From assembly GCA_023055425.1 (NCBI GenBank), contig JALGPY010000005.1:8643501-8707500 (forward strand): a stretch of 64,000 bases of DNA. Direction: 5' to 3'. Below are positions 1 through 11,263 of this stretch, one piece after another (positions within the stretch are counted from its first letter, which is position 1; each line of letters starts with the position of its first letter). The DNA comes from Linanthus parryae (Eukaryota; Streptophyta; Magnoliopsida; Ericales; Polemoniaceae). The notes under the pieces were generated by a model. That model was not told the DNA's origin. It ran no database searches and saw only the letters and a list, made by a program, of their open reading frames with translations. The position numbers and the translations under genes are program-made.

Positions 1-835
1 AAAAAATGGATTCTGCCCGTCCGCAGTGAAAGGGGTTAAAACATGTAGCCTATCCCAGCGAGACTGCTCTTCTACTTCATCCGTCACCCCTTCATCCAAC
101 TCTTCATCCGAGATCTCATCTTGGGCCAACTCTGTTTCCTCGTTTATCCCATCGATGTCGCCGTGAAACTCTATTTCCTCGTTTCCTGATCCATCCTGAA
201 GAATTAAGAAAATTTGTGCAGTCGAAAATATAACATCACGAAATTAGAGAAAGCAATGATTCACCGCCAATAGTACCTGTGACATGGAGGGCCCTACTTC
301 CTTGATGCAGGGAACATCGTGATAAACACTTAACAACCTATCTTGAGCTTTAGCATTTTTTTTGTATGTGTCTACCTCGTTGGTGACGGCATCCAAGCAC
401 GAGTTTAACTCGTGAGTCCCAATAAAGTGTGCCACCCAGATTCTGAGGTACCACCCGTTCACTTCGTATTTCACAGAGAAGTTCGGAACGAGTGTTCTGA
501 GGTGCTTCATGAAGAAACACACATAGAATCCACAGTCATGCCTACAACAAAAATAATTCACAAATAGATAGGAAAATAATGTAAAAAAATGAATTGCAAC
601 TAAAATTAAGTGTAGTTCACAAACCCGTTATTCTGGTGCGGAATCTCGGACCACACATATTTTGGTTTCCATGTCATTATGTCCTCCTTGTAAGCGACTT
701 TATAATGGGCGCAAAGGCTATCGTGAATTAACTTCACTTTATGTTCCACCCGCCTCTCCATATACTCATCGGATGAGTCAAATACGAAAACACCCTTGTG
801 TTCTAAGCTCACCACAAGCAGATAGTAGTGATGAT
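1..835 (-). pseudogene. 3' part of a split DUF1985-Ulp1 (C48 cysteine peptidase) gene, catalytic half
   Basis: Minus-strand exons read as about 835-625, 541-277 and 195 to beyond base 1, with GT-AG introns between. The first begins inside the peptidase domain with HHYYLLVVSLEHK and then FVFDS, matching the catalytic His and Asp of Ulp1/SENP peptidases. The 625/541 splice puts a Gln two residues before NN and then HDCGFYVC, giving the oxyanion Gln and the catalytic Cys in DCG. All four catalytic positions are therefore present. The last exon is strongly acidic and leaves the window without a stop. The family removes SUMO-like modifiers, and plant DUF1985-Ulp1 copies are often carried by Mutator-like elements. 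The N-terminal half lies at 31624-35181, beyond the retrotransposon array. The linking part of the peptidase domain is absent, so the locus is probably dead. Splice sites are read by eye. Confidence 0.72.
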
Positions 836-851
836 CCCGGCAACGGCGCCA
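836..851 (-). other. Primer-binding-site remnant at left edge of the array
   Basis: Sixteen bases match the internal-side primer site found beside the other LTRs, followed by the same six-base spacer and LTR A. To the left the sequence becomes Ulp1 exon at once. The array therefore ends a few bases inside an internal region, not at an LTR tip, and no target duplication can be recognised. Confidence 0.75.
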
Positions 852-857
852 AAAACT

Positions 858-3233
858 TGTTCGACGATAATTCCCAAGTATAGGAATATCGTTCTAAGTA
901 GTACCCGAGTAAGAACGGGGTCGAATCCACAAGGAGAGAAGGATTAGAGAGTGACTTGCAAAACTAGAATAAACGACTAACTAAAACAATAAAACACAAA
1001 CTCTCAATGGCTTTAAAGCTTGCCAAGCTATTCAAATCCACCAAAATCAATTGATGGAGCAAGTTTGAGGTTTGAGTTTAAGAACAAAGTAAACGACTAC
1101 TAGAGCTACGATTCAAGAAACTAAGTGAAACGACAAGTAGAGAGGGGCTAGGGATCATCGGTTTCTCTAGTGACCAATCCTCCTATTATATTCAAGCCCG
1201 ATTCTCAATTCGCATGTGTCAATCCACAAGACAAGTATCTCAAGAAGTGATTGCTCATACAATCCAACTCGCGACAAGAGAAGTGTGTAAATCCAACACG
1301 CTAATCAAGCACTAAAGAGGCTATTCAAATGAGATCCTCCAAATTTCAAGTGTTTCAAGCATCAACCATATGTAAACACACATAGGTGTTTCCACATGAA
1401 AGATCAAGCAACAAATGAGATTTGTAAATTCTCACTCAAATCACCAAACTAGAACTCGATTTCTCAAAGTTAGGATTGATGAGTTCCTCTTACTCAAATG
1501 CAACTTCAAATCAAACAAGTCAAGAGTATCCGCACATCTACCTATTCAATGCATCAAATACTTCAACAAGAGAAATTCAAACATTGCACTAAGCATTCAA
1601 GTGAACCCAATTCAACCCATTCATCCTTGAAGTTCAACTTGAAACAATAGGAAGATTTAGACACTAGATAGTCCCAAATCACCCAAGAAGGTGAATTAGC
1701 TAAACATTATAAGAAATTCAAGAGAGATTGAGATAAATTTACTTTCAATAATCAAAGCTTGAATCACAATTGATGTCATACACTTGTTTTTGCCAATTCA
1801 ACCTCAACAACTACACAAAATTAAGAGCAAAATAGCCAAAAACACAAAGCTATGCTATCATCACTACCAAACTAAGCTTCTAATAGTGAAGCTACTACCC
1901 AAATCAAGCTGCTGCTGCTATGCTATAGTGAAGAACACAGCAGCAGCAGCACCAAGAACAGAGCACTGCAACAGCCACACAACAGACCCGAAATTCGTCC
2001 AGAATTGGATCAAAAACCACAGCTCCTCTCTCCCTCTCTTCCTCTTTCTCGTTCTTGGCCCTTAGAGAGCTCAAGAACAACCCAGAAGAAGGCGAAATCA
2101 GAGAGAGAGAGAGGAGAAACAGAGGCGAACAGAGCAGTCCCTGGTACCGTCGGGTCAGAGAGTCCGCCCTGATTTCTTCAATTCTGAGTTTATATAGAGT
2201 GTAGGAATGGATTTCTTAGCCTCCAAGTACCAATCTCCACCGTTTAATTGATCCAAAACACTCTCTATCGTTGATTTCAACCTGTTCATATGAACCCTAG
2301 GAAATTGGGGGTTTCTTGTTGGTAGCTTATTGGGCCGAATTGAGAGAATAGGGAGGTAGAGATTGGGCTGGGGATCTGTTTGGTACCAATTTGAGTTGAT
2401 TTGGTGGAGAATTGAGGGGGTTTTGAAGGGTTTAGCCATGGCTAGGAATTGGGTTTATGGGTGTTCGGTATTGAATGAGTTCGGGGGCTGTTTCAGGTGT
2501 TTAGAGAGGTCTAAGTGAGGTGGGTGTTGTAGAGATTTGGATTGGGATCGATTTGAGGCCGGTTGGGTCCGGTTTGGAGCTCGAACGAAGCTGCGGTGAA
2601 GCTTCCATGGCTGCCGCAACTGTTCACGTCGAACAGGGGAAGAAGATGACCGCGTTGCTGAATTTTCTTCTTGTTATTTGCACTTTGGCCCCCTCTCATT
2701 TGCTGATACCTTTTAAAAGACCCCGGGCTCTTCTTAAAATGTTTGAGAAAATACAATTCCACCCCGATTCCGTTATAAATCCTTCAAATAAGCCATTAAC
2801 TCGTTTAGAAAACTGCACTAAGCTCCCCAACTCCGTTAAATGGTTTTCAAACAAACCCTTGGATGCAACTTTGGCCTTGTAATGTGGCCTCTTGGCTTCT
2901 AAATCTTCATTTTTGGCCTCTATCTTCCCTTGTTGTCTTCATTTAAACCCTTGAAACCTCTCTTTAACTTGCAAATTCTTGCTTTGTCTTCAATTTTAGC
3001 CTCTTTATCACTTGACTTCTTCAAATTAAGCCTTCAAATTCCTCATTCAAGCTTTCATAAATAGCCCCTTGCGTTCTAAATCACTTCTTTGCCTACAAAA
3101 TGAGAGAAAACAACCAAAACTACGAAAACAAGCATAAGTCTAGAAAGAGAGATAAAATAGATAAATTACACATATTAGCAAGTTAAGAAGAGTTCGTTAA
3201 CATACTAAAATATGCAATTTTAATTCATCAACA
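858..3233 (-). repeat. LTR A of the array
   Basis: The LTR runs from TGTTCGACG to ATCAACA on the plus strand, 2376 bp, with TGTT/AACA ends. Transcription orientation is minus, so its 5' end is at 3233. By eye it carries about nine bases not shared with LTRs B, C and D, making it the most divergent copy. A CTATATAAA box (minus strand, 2189-2197) splits it into roughly 1040 bp of U3 and the remainder. A CTG/CAG foldback lies at about 1910-1952. The several small open frames inside recur in every LTR copy and are not regarded as genes. Confidence 0.9.
2189..2197 (-). promoter_or_regulatory. TATA box of LTR A
   Basis: CTATATAAA on the minus strand sits in the middle of the LTR, in the right orientation to drive the element. 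Equivalent boxes lie at 7957-7965 (LTR B), 22616-22624 (LTR C) and 28383-28391 (LTR D). The start site about 30 bases further left is inferred, not shown. Confidence 0.55.
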
Positions 3234-4966
3234 CACCCCCCAACTAGCCTTTTGCTCGTCCTCGAGCAAAGAGAGCGATATTACTAGTAACCTAGTGAAG
3301 AACCAATCATGAGCGACACTCACTCAACTAGACAAGGCTTGACTCAATTCTAATCTAGACTCAAATATTTACAAAAACGCACACACACATTATCTATCCT
3401 AAGTGAGGACTAAAAGAAACAAAATACTAAGAGTTACTAGCTAATTTTAATTTTTCTTTTTGGTGGGGGAAAAAGAAGAATGCATAAATGTCTCCTCAAA
3501 TAAATTCTCAAAGTCCAAGAAGATTGAGAAAGAAGCCTAAGGACGTCTAAGCATATACTCATACAAATGTGGGCGGTGTTTGGTAGAAGGTGACTCATGC
3601 GAACTACAAAACTTGTTAAATTAAGTCCAATTTGCGAGAAAGTATGCCTTCAAAAATAAGGATCACAAGAAACTAGACATTCTCATACTTATTCAAAAGC
3701 ACCCATGTAGGATGGACTCCCAAAGCTTTGAACAAAATTTTTTTAAGAAGGGGAGATGTGGTTGTGGGCTTGTATGATCCTTTTGTGGATTTTCGGTAGA
3801 TGGTGCGATTTATCATGATTTTTTTTTTCTTTTTCTTTTTTTTAGCATTAATATTTTATTGTTAACCTCAAATCCAAGGATCTCCAAGACCCACAACAAA
3901 ATAGAGGAATATACAAGCGAGTGGGCTTTTTAAGCTAAACTAAGGGAGCTATCTAGGTGGTGACATAACATTATCCCCGGACACCCCTCTATTTCTTAGA
4001 CATCGCATGGGGTGTCATTGGTAACCACCACTCCAATGGGCTACAAGTTTCCACCGCAAAAACGAATAGAGAAAAATCTTTTTGTGAAGTTCAAATAGCT
4101 TTAGAAAATGCACCCTCTATCAAAAGTAGTAAGACGTCAAAGTTTATGTGATCAACCTAGCTTGAAGGACTTAAACATGAAACGTAAATTTAGTGTGCGC
4201 TTTGTGAGAACGCATGATGTCGCGGAAGGTGGGATATTGGTGTAGATGTATTGAGTATAAGCAAAGAATTCCTTTCTAAAATAAAAATAAAAAGAACATG
4301 GACTAAGAAATTTCATTATTTGAAAACATATAGCTTTCCTAAAATTCCCCCTTTTCACTTTTTTTTCATTTTTTTTTCTTCATTTTCATTTTTTTTATTA
4401 TTTTTTTTTTTATTTTTTTTTGAAATAAGTGACTCAACTATAACTTTCTAAGACTCAATAAAGCTATCAAATAAGAAAATAAAATCTAGACTCAAGATGA
4501 AAGGTTAAAATAAATAAAACTACCAAAGAAATGAAAATAAAAACCTATGGTTTGACACGGGGAAAGAGTGATGCTTCTCATGAAAGGTTCACACACATTT
4601 TTTTTCAAAATTTTCAATTTTTAAATTTTTATGATTTTTTAGAATTTTTCATTTTTTTGTATTTTTCATGTAAATCACTAATGAAGAAAAATCATGCTAG
4701 TAACCATTTAAGCAAGAAATATATCTACTTCCCACACCCCAACTAAAATGTCACATTGTCCTCAATGTGTGAGAACAATGGAAGAGCATACAAATTTTAG
4801 CAAGAATTAAGGGATAGAAGAGACCTCATTTTAGCTTTCTTGGCCACCAAGCACAAGTCCTCTTCCAAGAGCAACCTACAAAATGTTCATAGAAAAGAAA
4901 TGCAAAAAATAGAGATAAACTAATTTATTTATTTACAACTACGGAGGTGGAACAAAGAAAATGATG
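3234..4966 (-). other. Non-coding 3' internal region A with terminal and internal purine-tract motifs
   Basis: This lies between the 508-residue ORF and LTR A and holds no convincing coding sequence. Next to the LTR, the minus strand has a GAGGACGAGC motif, then TAGTTGGGGGGTG as the terminal polypurine tract. A second copy of the same layout, a GAGGACAATG motif followed by AGTTGGGGTGTGGGAAG, lies at about 4730-4768. The stretch also has long T runs (about 3820-3842 and 4355-4425). Equivalent regions recur at 9002-10732, 23661-25392 and 29428-31160. Confidence 0.65.
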
Positions 4967-6493
4967 CTATCCCACCCCCAATCTTGGAAACTTCTTTCCA
5001 TGCCATGCCCCTACTTCATTCTTAGAAAAGTACTTCTCCTTTAAAAAGTTGGATTCATCAATTAGAATAGAAAGGAGAAGTAGGGGCAAGACACAAAAGA
5101 TGAATAAGAGATGCAAGCAAAATCTAACAATAAAGTTAGGGCAAGTTGTTATATCATGCATCAACTTAAGAAAAGGGTTTGAAATCCTCAAATGAATTGA
5201 ATCATAGAATGGGTCTTCATAAGTTGCCAATATTTTACTTGAAACCACAACTTGAGAGATAGGGCCAACTTGTGAATCCTCATTCTCATCACTTTTAAGC
5301 ATGGCACATGGATTTAGCGATGTGGCTTCACAAGTGGGAGTTAAAATAATTTGAGAACTTGAAGCCTCATCCAAACCCTTAGGCACATATTCCATAATGA
5401 TAGAATCCAAGGGAGCATTCAAGTAAAATTCAATTTCGTCACAAATACGAGCATAGCTCCCCGGATCTTCATTAGACATATCAATACTAACCGGAGTACC
5501 TCCCAATAAAACTTCAATTTCGTCACAATCAAGATCATAGGAACTCCGGTAAGTACTAGGCTCTTCTAGAGCACAAGACAAGTCTACATTCCCTCCACTA
5601 GTGGTAGCATCAAATTTGACCTCTAACTCATCACATGAGTGATTTCCATTTTGCGACTCCTCCTCACAAGTGTCACTATGGGAGTCATCCAAAATGGCTT
5701 CACTCATGTCATGGGTTGAAGAGTCATCATCAAAAATATCAATCTCACTACCAATATCACTATCACATGCTTCTTTAGATTGTGCAAATGAGAAATGAAT
5801 ACAATCACCTATCCTAGTGGCAACAACTCCATCATCAAACACATCATCCAAAATTTGATCTTGAGCAAGCTCGTGATGTGTGTGAATAAGAACTTGAGAC
5901 TCATATGATGGCGAGTTTTGTGAAGAGTAAGTACTATATGCAAGAGACTCATTATCATGCGATTGTGAATATGAGGGTTCCACTCTATCAATCGAGTGAC
6001 AAAACGATCCTTCTACTTCTCTAAATGAGCCTTCAAGTTTACTTTGTGATTCTCTTAGTTCTCTTATTGAATCTCTTAGTTCTTTTGTGCCTTGGAGATA
6101 TTTTTGAAATGTCTCCTCTAGAGAATCACTTATAGGCCTCTCTAGTTCCTCATTCACATAAGCTTCCCTCTCCAAATGATTAACTCCTCTTGATTCACAC
6201 ATCATATCATTATATTGATAAGTGCTAGGATCATGAGAGTTCAAAAACATGTAAGTGTTTGAGGGAGGTGATTGTGCACAAGAAGCATGAGATGTGTAAT
6301 CTAGTGTCCTACTATCATGCCAAGAATAATCATTCTTAGGAAAATAATCACCATTATTGTAAGCACGCTCACGTTTGGAACGCATTGATTCCTTAGAATG
6401 ATTTTCATGTCTAGTAAATGCATAGTAGTAAGGATGTTCATGAGACATTTTTTTTCTCAAGCAAGTAGATGAGAGGTACTTGATGAATTTCAC
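4967..6493 (-). CDS. Element-encoded 508-residue protein of unknown function, copy A (intact)
   Basis: This frame opens just downstream of the primer site and is the only sizeable ORF of the element. I do not recognise a gag, protease or polymerase domain. The N-terminal 100 residues are rich in Tyr, Ser, His and Asn. Residues around 115-170 are rich in Glu, Arg and Leu and could form a coiled coil. A long acidic Ser/Asp section follows. A motif of the form CDE(I/L)E recurs three times between about residues 290 and 360. Near the C terminus is a hydrophobic stretch (about residues 455-480, FIVRFCLHLLFIFCVLPLLL) that looks like a membrane segment. The first Met is followed at residue 16 by a second, MSHEHP, which could be the true start. 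Copy C is the same length with no visible substitution. Confidence 0.6.
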   Translation of the reverse strand: MKFIKYLSSTCLRKKMSHEHPYYYAFTRHENHSKESMRSKRERAYNNGDYFPKNDYSWHDSRTLDYTSHASCAQSPPSNTYMFLNSHDPSTYQYNDMMCESRGVNHLEREAYVNEELERPISDSLEETFQKYLQGTKELRDSIRELRESQSKLEGSFREVEGSFCHSIDRVEPSYSQSHDNESLAYSTYSSQNSPSYESQVLIHTHHELAQDQILDDVFDDGVVATRIGDCIHFSFAQSKEACDSDIGSEIDIFDDDSSTHDMSEAILDDSHSDTCEEESQNGNHSCDELEVKFDATTSGGNVDLSCALEEPSTYRSSYDLDCDEIEVLLGGTPVSIDMSNEDPGSYARICDEIEFYLNAPLDSIIMEYVPKGLDEASSSQIILTPTCEATSLNPCAMLKSDENEDSQVGPISQVVVSSKILATYEDPFYDSIHLRISNPFLKLMHDITTCPNFIVRFCLHLLFIFCVLPLLLLSILIDESNFLKEKYFSKNEVGAWHGKKFPRLGVG

Positions 6494-6601
6494 AAGCCCT
6501 CTTGAATCTCACAAGCTTAACTAACCACAAACAACTAGAGAAAATGTCAAGAAAAATACTAAGAAAAAAAATAAAGCAAATCAAATCTAAAACCTAGCCT
6601 C

Positions 6602-6619
6602 TCCCCGGCAACGGCGCCA
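6602..6619 (-). other. Primer-binding site (tRNA-Asp type) of internal region A
   Basis: The minus strand reads TGGCGCCGTTGCCGGGGA, complementary to the 3' end of tRNA-Asp, six bases (AGTTTT) downstream of the LTR B end. Athila/Tat elements characteristically use this primer. Identical sites lie at 21261-21278 and 27028-27045. Confidence 0.88.
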
Positions 6620-6625
6620 AAAACT

Positions 6626-9001
6626 TGTTCGACGATAATTCCCAAGTATAGGAATATCGTTCTAAGTAGTACCCGAGTAAGAACGGGGTCGAATCCACAA
6701 GGAGAGGAGGATTAGAGAGTGACTTGCAAAACTAGAATAAACGACTAACTAAAACAATAAAACACAAACTCTCAGTGGCTTTAAAGTTTGCCAAGCTATT
6801 CAAATCCACCAAAATCAATTGATGGAGCAAGTTTGAGGTTTGAGTTTAAGAACAAAGTAAACGACTACTAGAGCTACGATTCAAGAAACTAAGTGAAACG
6901 ACAAGTAGAGAGGGGCTAGGGATCATCGGTTTCTCTAGTGACCAATCCTCCTATTATATTCAAGCCCGATTCTCAATTCGCATGTGTCAATCCACAAGAC
7001 AAGTATCTCAAGAAGTGATTGCTCATACAATCCAACTCGCGACAAGAGAAGTGTGTAAATCCAACACGCTAATCAAGCACTAAAGAGGCTATTCAAATGA
7101 GATCCTCCAAATTTCAAGTGTTTCAAGCATCAACCATATGTAAACACACATAGGTGTTTCCACATGAAAGATCAAGCAACAAATGAGATTTGTAAATTCT
7201 CACTCAAATCACCAAACTAGAACTCGATTTCTCAAAGTTAGAATTGATGAGTTCCTCTTACTCAAATGCAACTTCAAATCAAACAAGTCAAGAGTATCCG
7301 CACATCTACCTATTCAATGCATCAAATACTTCAACAAGAGAAATTCAAACATTGCACTAAGCATTCAAGTGAACCCAATTCAACCCATTCATCCTTGAAG
7401 TTCAACTTGAAACAATAGGAAGATTTAGACACTAGATAGTCCCAAATCACCCAAGCAAGTGAATTAGCTAAACATTATAAGAAATTCAAGAGAGATTGAG
7501 ATAAATTTACTTTCAATAATCAAAGCTTGAATCACAATTGATGTCATACACTTGTTTTTGCCAATTCAACCTCAACAACTACACAAAATTAAGAGCAAAA
7601 TAGCCAAAAACACAAAGCTATGCTATCATCACTACCAAACTAAGCTTCTAATAGTGAAGCTACTACCCAAATCAAGCTGCTGCTGCTATGCTATAGTGAA
7701 GAACACAGCAGCAGCAGCACCAAGAACAGAGCACTGCAACAGCCACACAACAGACCCGAAATTCGTCCAGAATTGGATCAAAAACCACAGCTCCTCTCTC
7801 CCTCTCTTCCTCTTTCTCGTTCTTGGCCCTTAGAGAGCTCAAGAACAACCCAGAAGAAGGCGAAATCAGAGAGAGAGAGAGGAGAAACAGAGGCGAACAG
7901 AGCAGTCCCTGGTACCGTCGGGTCAGAGAGTCCGCCCTGATTTCTTCAATTCTGAGTTTATATAGAGTGTAGGAATGGATTTCTTAGCCTCCAAGTACCA
8001 ATCTCCACCGTTTAATTGATCCAAAACACTCTCTATCGTTGATTTCAACCTGTTCATATGAACCCTAGGAAATTGGGGGTTTCTTGTTGGTAGCTTATTG
8101 GGCCGAATTGAGAGAATAGGGAGGTAGAGATTGGGCTGGGGATCTGTTTGGTACCAATTTGAGTTGATTTGGTGGAGAATTGAGGGGGTTTTGAAGGGTT
8201 TAGCCATGGCTAGGAATTGGGTTTATGGGTGTTCGGTATTGAATGAGTCCGGGGGCTGTTTCAGGTGTTTAGAGAGGTCTAAGTGAGGTGGGTGTTGTAG
8301 AGATTTGGATTGGGATCGATTTGAGGCCGGTTGGGTCCGGTTTGGAGCTCGAACGAAGCTGCGGTGAAGCTTCCATGGCTGCCGCAACTGTTCACGTCGA
8401 ACAGGGGAAGAAGATGACCGCGTTGCTGAATTTTCTTCTTGTTATTTGCACTTTGGCCCCCTCTCATTTGCTGATACCTTTTAAAAGACCCCGTGCTCTT
8501 CTTAAAATGTATGAGAAAATACAATTCCACTCCGATTCCGTTATAAATCCTTCAAATAAGCCATTAACTCGTTTAGAAAACTTCACTAAGCTCCCCAACT
8601 CCGTTAAATGGTTTTCAAACAAATCCTTGGATGCAACTTTGGCCTTGTAATGTGGCCTCTTGGCTTCTAAATCTTCATTTTTGGCCTCTATCTTCCCTTG
8701 TTGTCTTCATTTAAACCCTTGAAACCTCTCTTTAACTTGCAAATTCTTGCTTTGTCTTCAATTTTAGCCTCTTTATCACTTGACTTCTTCTAATTAAGCC
8801 TTCAAATTCCTCATTCAAGCTTTCATAAATAGCCCCTTGCGTTCTAAATCACTTCTTTGCCTACAAAATGAGAGAAAACAACCAAAACTACGAAAACAAG
8901 CATAAGTCTAGAAAGAGAGATAAAATAGATAAATTACACATATTAGCAAGTTAAGAAGAGTTCGTTAACATACTAAAATATGCAATTTTAATTCATCAAC
9001 A
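6626..9001 (-). repeat. LTR B of the array
   Basis: This is a 2376-bp LTR with the same TGTT/AACA ends as LTR A. Four private substitutions were found by eye. It shares with C and D all the bases that distinguish them from A, so B, C and D descend from one LTR copy. Confidence 0.9.
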
Positions 9002-10732
9002 CACCCCCCAACTAGCCTTTTGCTCGTCCTCGAGCAAAGAGAGCGATATTAGTAGTAACCTAGTGAAGAACCAATCATGAGCGACACTAACTCAACTAGA
9101 CAAGGCTTGACTCAATTCTAATCTAGACTCAAATATTTACAAAAACGCACACACACATTATCTATCCTAAGTGAGGACTAAAAGAAACAAAATACTAAGA
9201 GTTACTAGCTAATTTTAATTTTTCTTTTTGGTGGGGGAAAAAGAAGAATGCATAAATGTCTCCTCAAATAAATTCTCAAAGTCCAAGAAGATTGAGAAAG
9301 AAGCCTAAGGACGTCTAAGCATATACTCATACAAATGTGGGCGGTGTTTGGTAGAAGGTGACTCATGCGAACTACAAAACTTGTTAAATTAAGTCCAATT
9401 TGCGAGAAAGTATGCCTTCAAAAATAAGGATCACAAGAAACTAGACATTCTCATACTTATTCAAAAGCACCCATGTAGGATGGACTCCCAAAGCTTTGAA
9501 CAAATTTTTTTTAAGAAGGGGAGATGTGGTTGTGGGCTTGTATGATCCTTTTGTGGATTTTCGGTAGATGGTGCGATTTATCATGATTTTTTTTTTCTTT
9601 TTCTTTTTTTTAGCATTAATATTTTATTGTTAACCTCAAATCCAAGGATCTCCAAGACCCACAACAAAATAGAGGAATATACAAGCGAGTGGGCTTTTTA
9701 AGCTAAACCAAGGGAGCTATCTAGGTGGTGACATAACATTATCCCCGGACACCCCTCTATTTCTTAGACATCGCATGGGGTGTCATTGGTAACACCACTC
9801 CAATGGGCTACAAGTTTCCACCGCAAAAACGAATAGAGAAAAATCTTTTTGTGAAGTTCAAATAGCTTTAGAAAATGCACCCTCTATCAAAAGTAGTAAG
9901 ACGTCAAAGTTTATGTGATCAACCTAGCTTGAAGGACTTAAACATGAAACGTAAATTTAGTGTGCGCTTTGTGAGAACGCATGATGTCGCGGAAGGTGGG
10001 ATATTGGTGTAGATGTATTGAGTATAAGCAAAGAATTCCTTTCTAAAATAAAAATAAAAAGAACATGGACTAAGAAATTTCATTATTTGAAAACATATAG
10101 CTTTCCTAAAATTCCCCCTTTTCACTTTTTTCTCATTTTTTTTTCTTCATTTTCATTTTTTTTATTATTTTTTTTTATTTTTTTTTGAAATAAGTGACTC
10201 AACTATAACTTTCTAAGACTCAATAAAGCTATCAAATAAGAAAATAAAATCTAGACTCAAGATGAAAGGTTAAAATAAATAAAACTACCAAAGAAATGAA
10301 AATAAAAACCTATGGTTTGACACGGGGAAAGAGTGATGCTTCTCATGAAAGGTTCACACACATTTTTTTTCAAAATTTTCAATTTTTAAATTTTTATGAT
10401 TTTTTAGAATTTTTCATTTTTTTTGTATTTTTCATGTAAATCACTAATGAAGAAAAATCATGCTAGTAACCATTTAAGCAAGAAATATATCTACTTCCCA
10501 CACCCCAACTAAAATGTCACATTGTCCTCAATGTGTGAGAACAATGGAAGAGCATACAAATTTTAGCAAGAATTAAGGGATAGAAGAGACCTCATTTTAG
10601 CTTTCTTGGCCACCAAGCACAAGTCCTCTTCCAAGAGCAACCTACAAAATGTTCATAGAAAAGAAATGCAAAAAATAGAGATAAACTAATTTATTTATTT
10701 ACAACTACGGAGGTGGAACAAAGAAAATGATG

Positions 10733-11263
10733 CTATCCCACCCCCAATCTTGGAAACTTCTTTCCATGCCATGCCCCTACTTCATTCTTAGAAAAGTACT
10801 TCTCCTTTAAAAAGTTGGATTCATCAATTAGAATAGAAAGGAGAAGTAGGGGCAAGACACAAAAGATGAATAAGAGATGCAAGCAAAATCTAACAATAAA
10901 GTTAGGGCAAGTTGTTATATCATGCATCAACTTAAGAAAAGGGTTTGAAATCCTCAAATGAATTGAATCATAGAATGGGTCTTCATAAGTTGCCAATATT
11001 TTACTTGAAACCACAACTTGAGAGATAGGGCCAACTTGTGAATCCTCATTCTCATCACTTTTAAGCATGGCACATGGATTTAGCGATGTGGCTTCACAAG
11101 TGGGAGTTAAAATAATTTGAGAACTTGAAGCCTCATCCAAACCCTTAGGCACATATTCCATAATGATAGAATCCAAGGGAGCATTCAAGTAAAATTCAAT
11201 TTCGTCACAAATACGAGCATAGCTCCCCGGATCTTCATTAGACATATCAATACTAACCGGAGT
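10733..11263 (-). pseudogene. C-terminal part of the 508-residue ORF, copy B (split by insertion)
   Basis: The last roughly 177 codons match copy A, including the hydrophobic segment. Upstream the frame runs into LTR sequence of the nested element, which adds unrelated codons. The N-terminal part is at 20157-21152. Confidence 0.85.
11259..11263. other. Target-site duplication (left) of the nested element
   Basis: GGAGT here is repeated at 20152-20156. The undisturbed site in copies A and C has GGAGT once, followed by ACCTCC. Confidence 0.93.

Larger units (their letters stand above)
9002..11263 (-). other. Internal region B, left part (non-coding 3' region plus ORF C-terminal part)
   Basis: This is the same sequence as 3234-5504 with a few substitutions, including a one-base deletion near 9790. 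It is cut at 11263 by the nested element. The other part resumes at 20157. Confidence 0.85.

Noticed and set aside
1415..2882. Several 70-120 codon frames within the LTRs (for example 1415-1630, 2520-2882)
   Set aside because: They recur unchanged in every LTR copy, lack domains, and overlap each other on both strands. They are part of the repeat, not genes.
6602..6619. tRNA gene fragment
   Set aside because: The match to tRNA-Asp is limited to the 18-base primer site next to an LTR; no cloverleaf exists.
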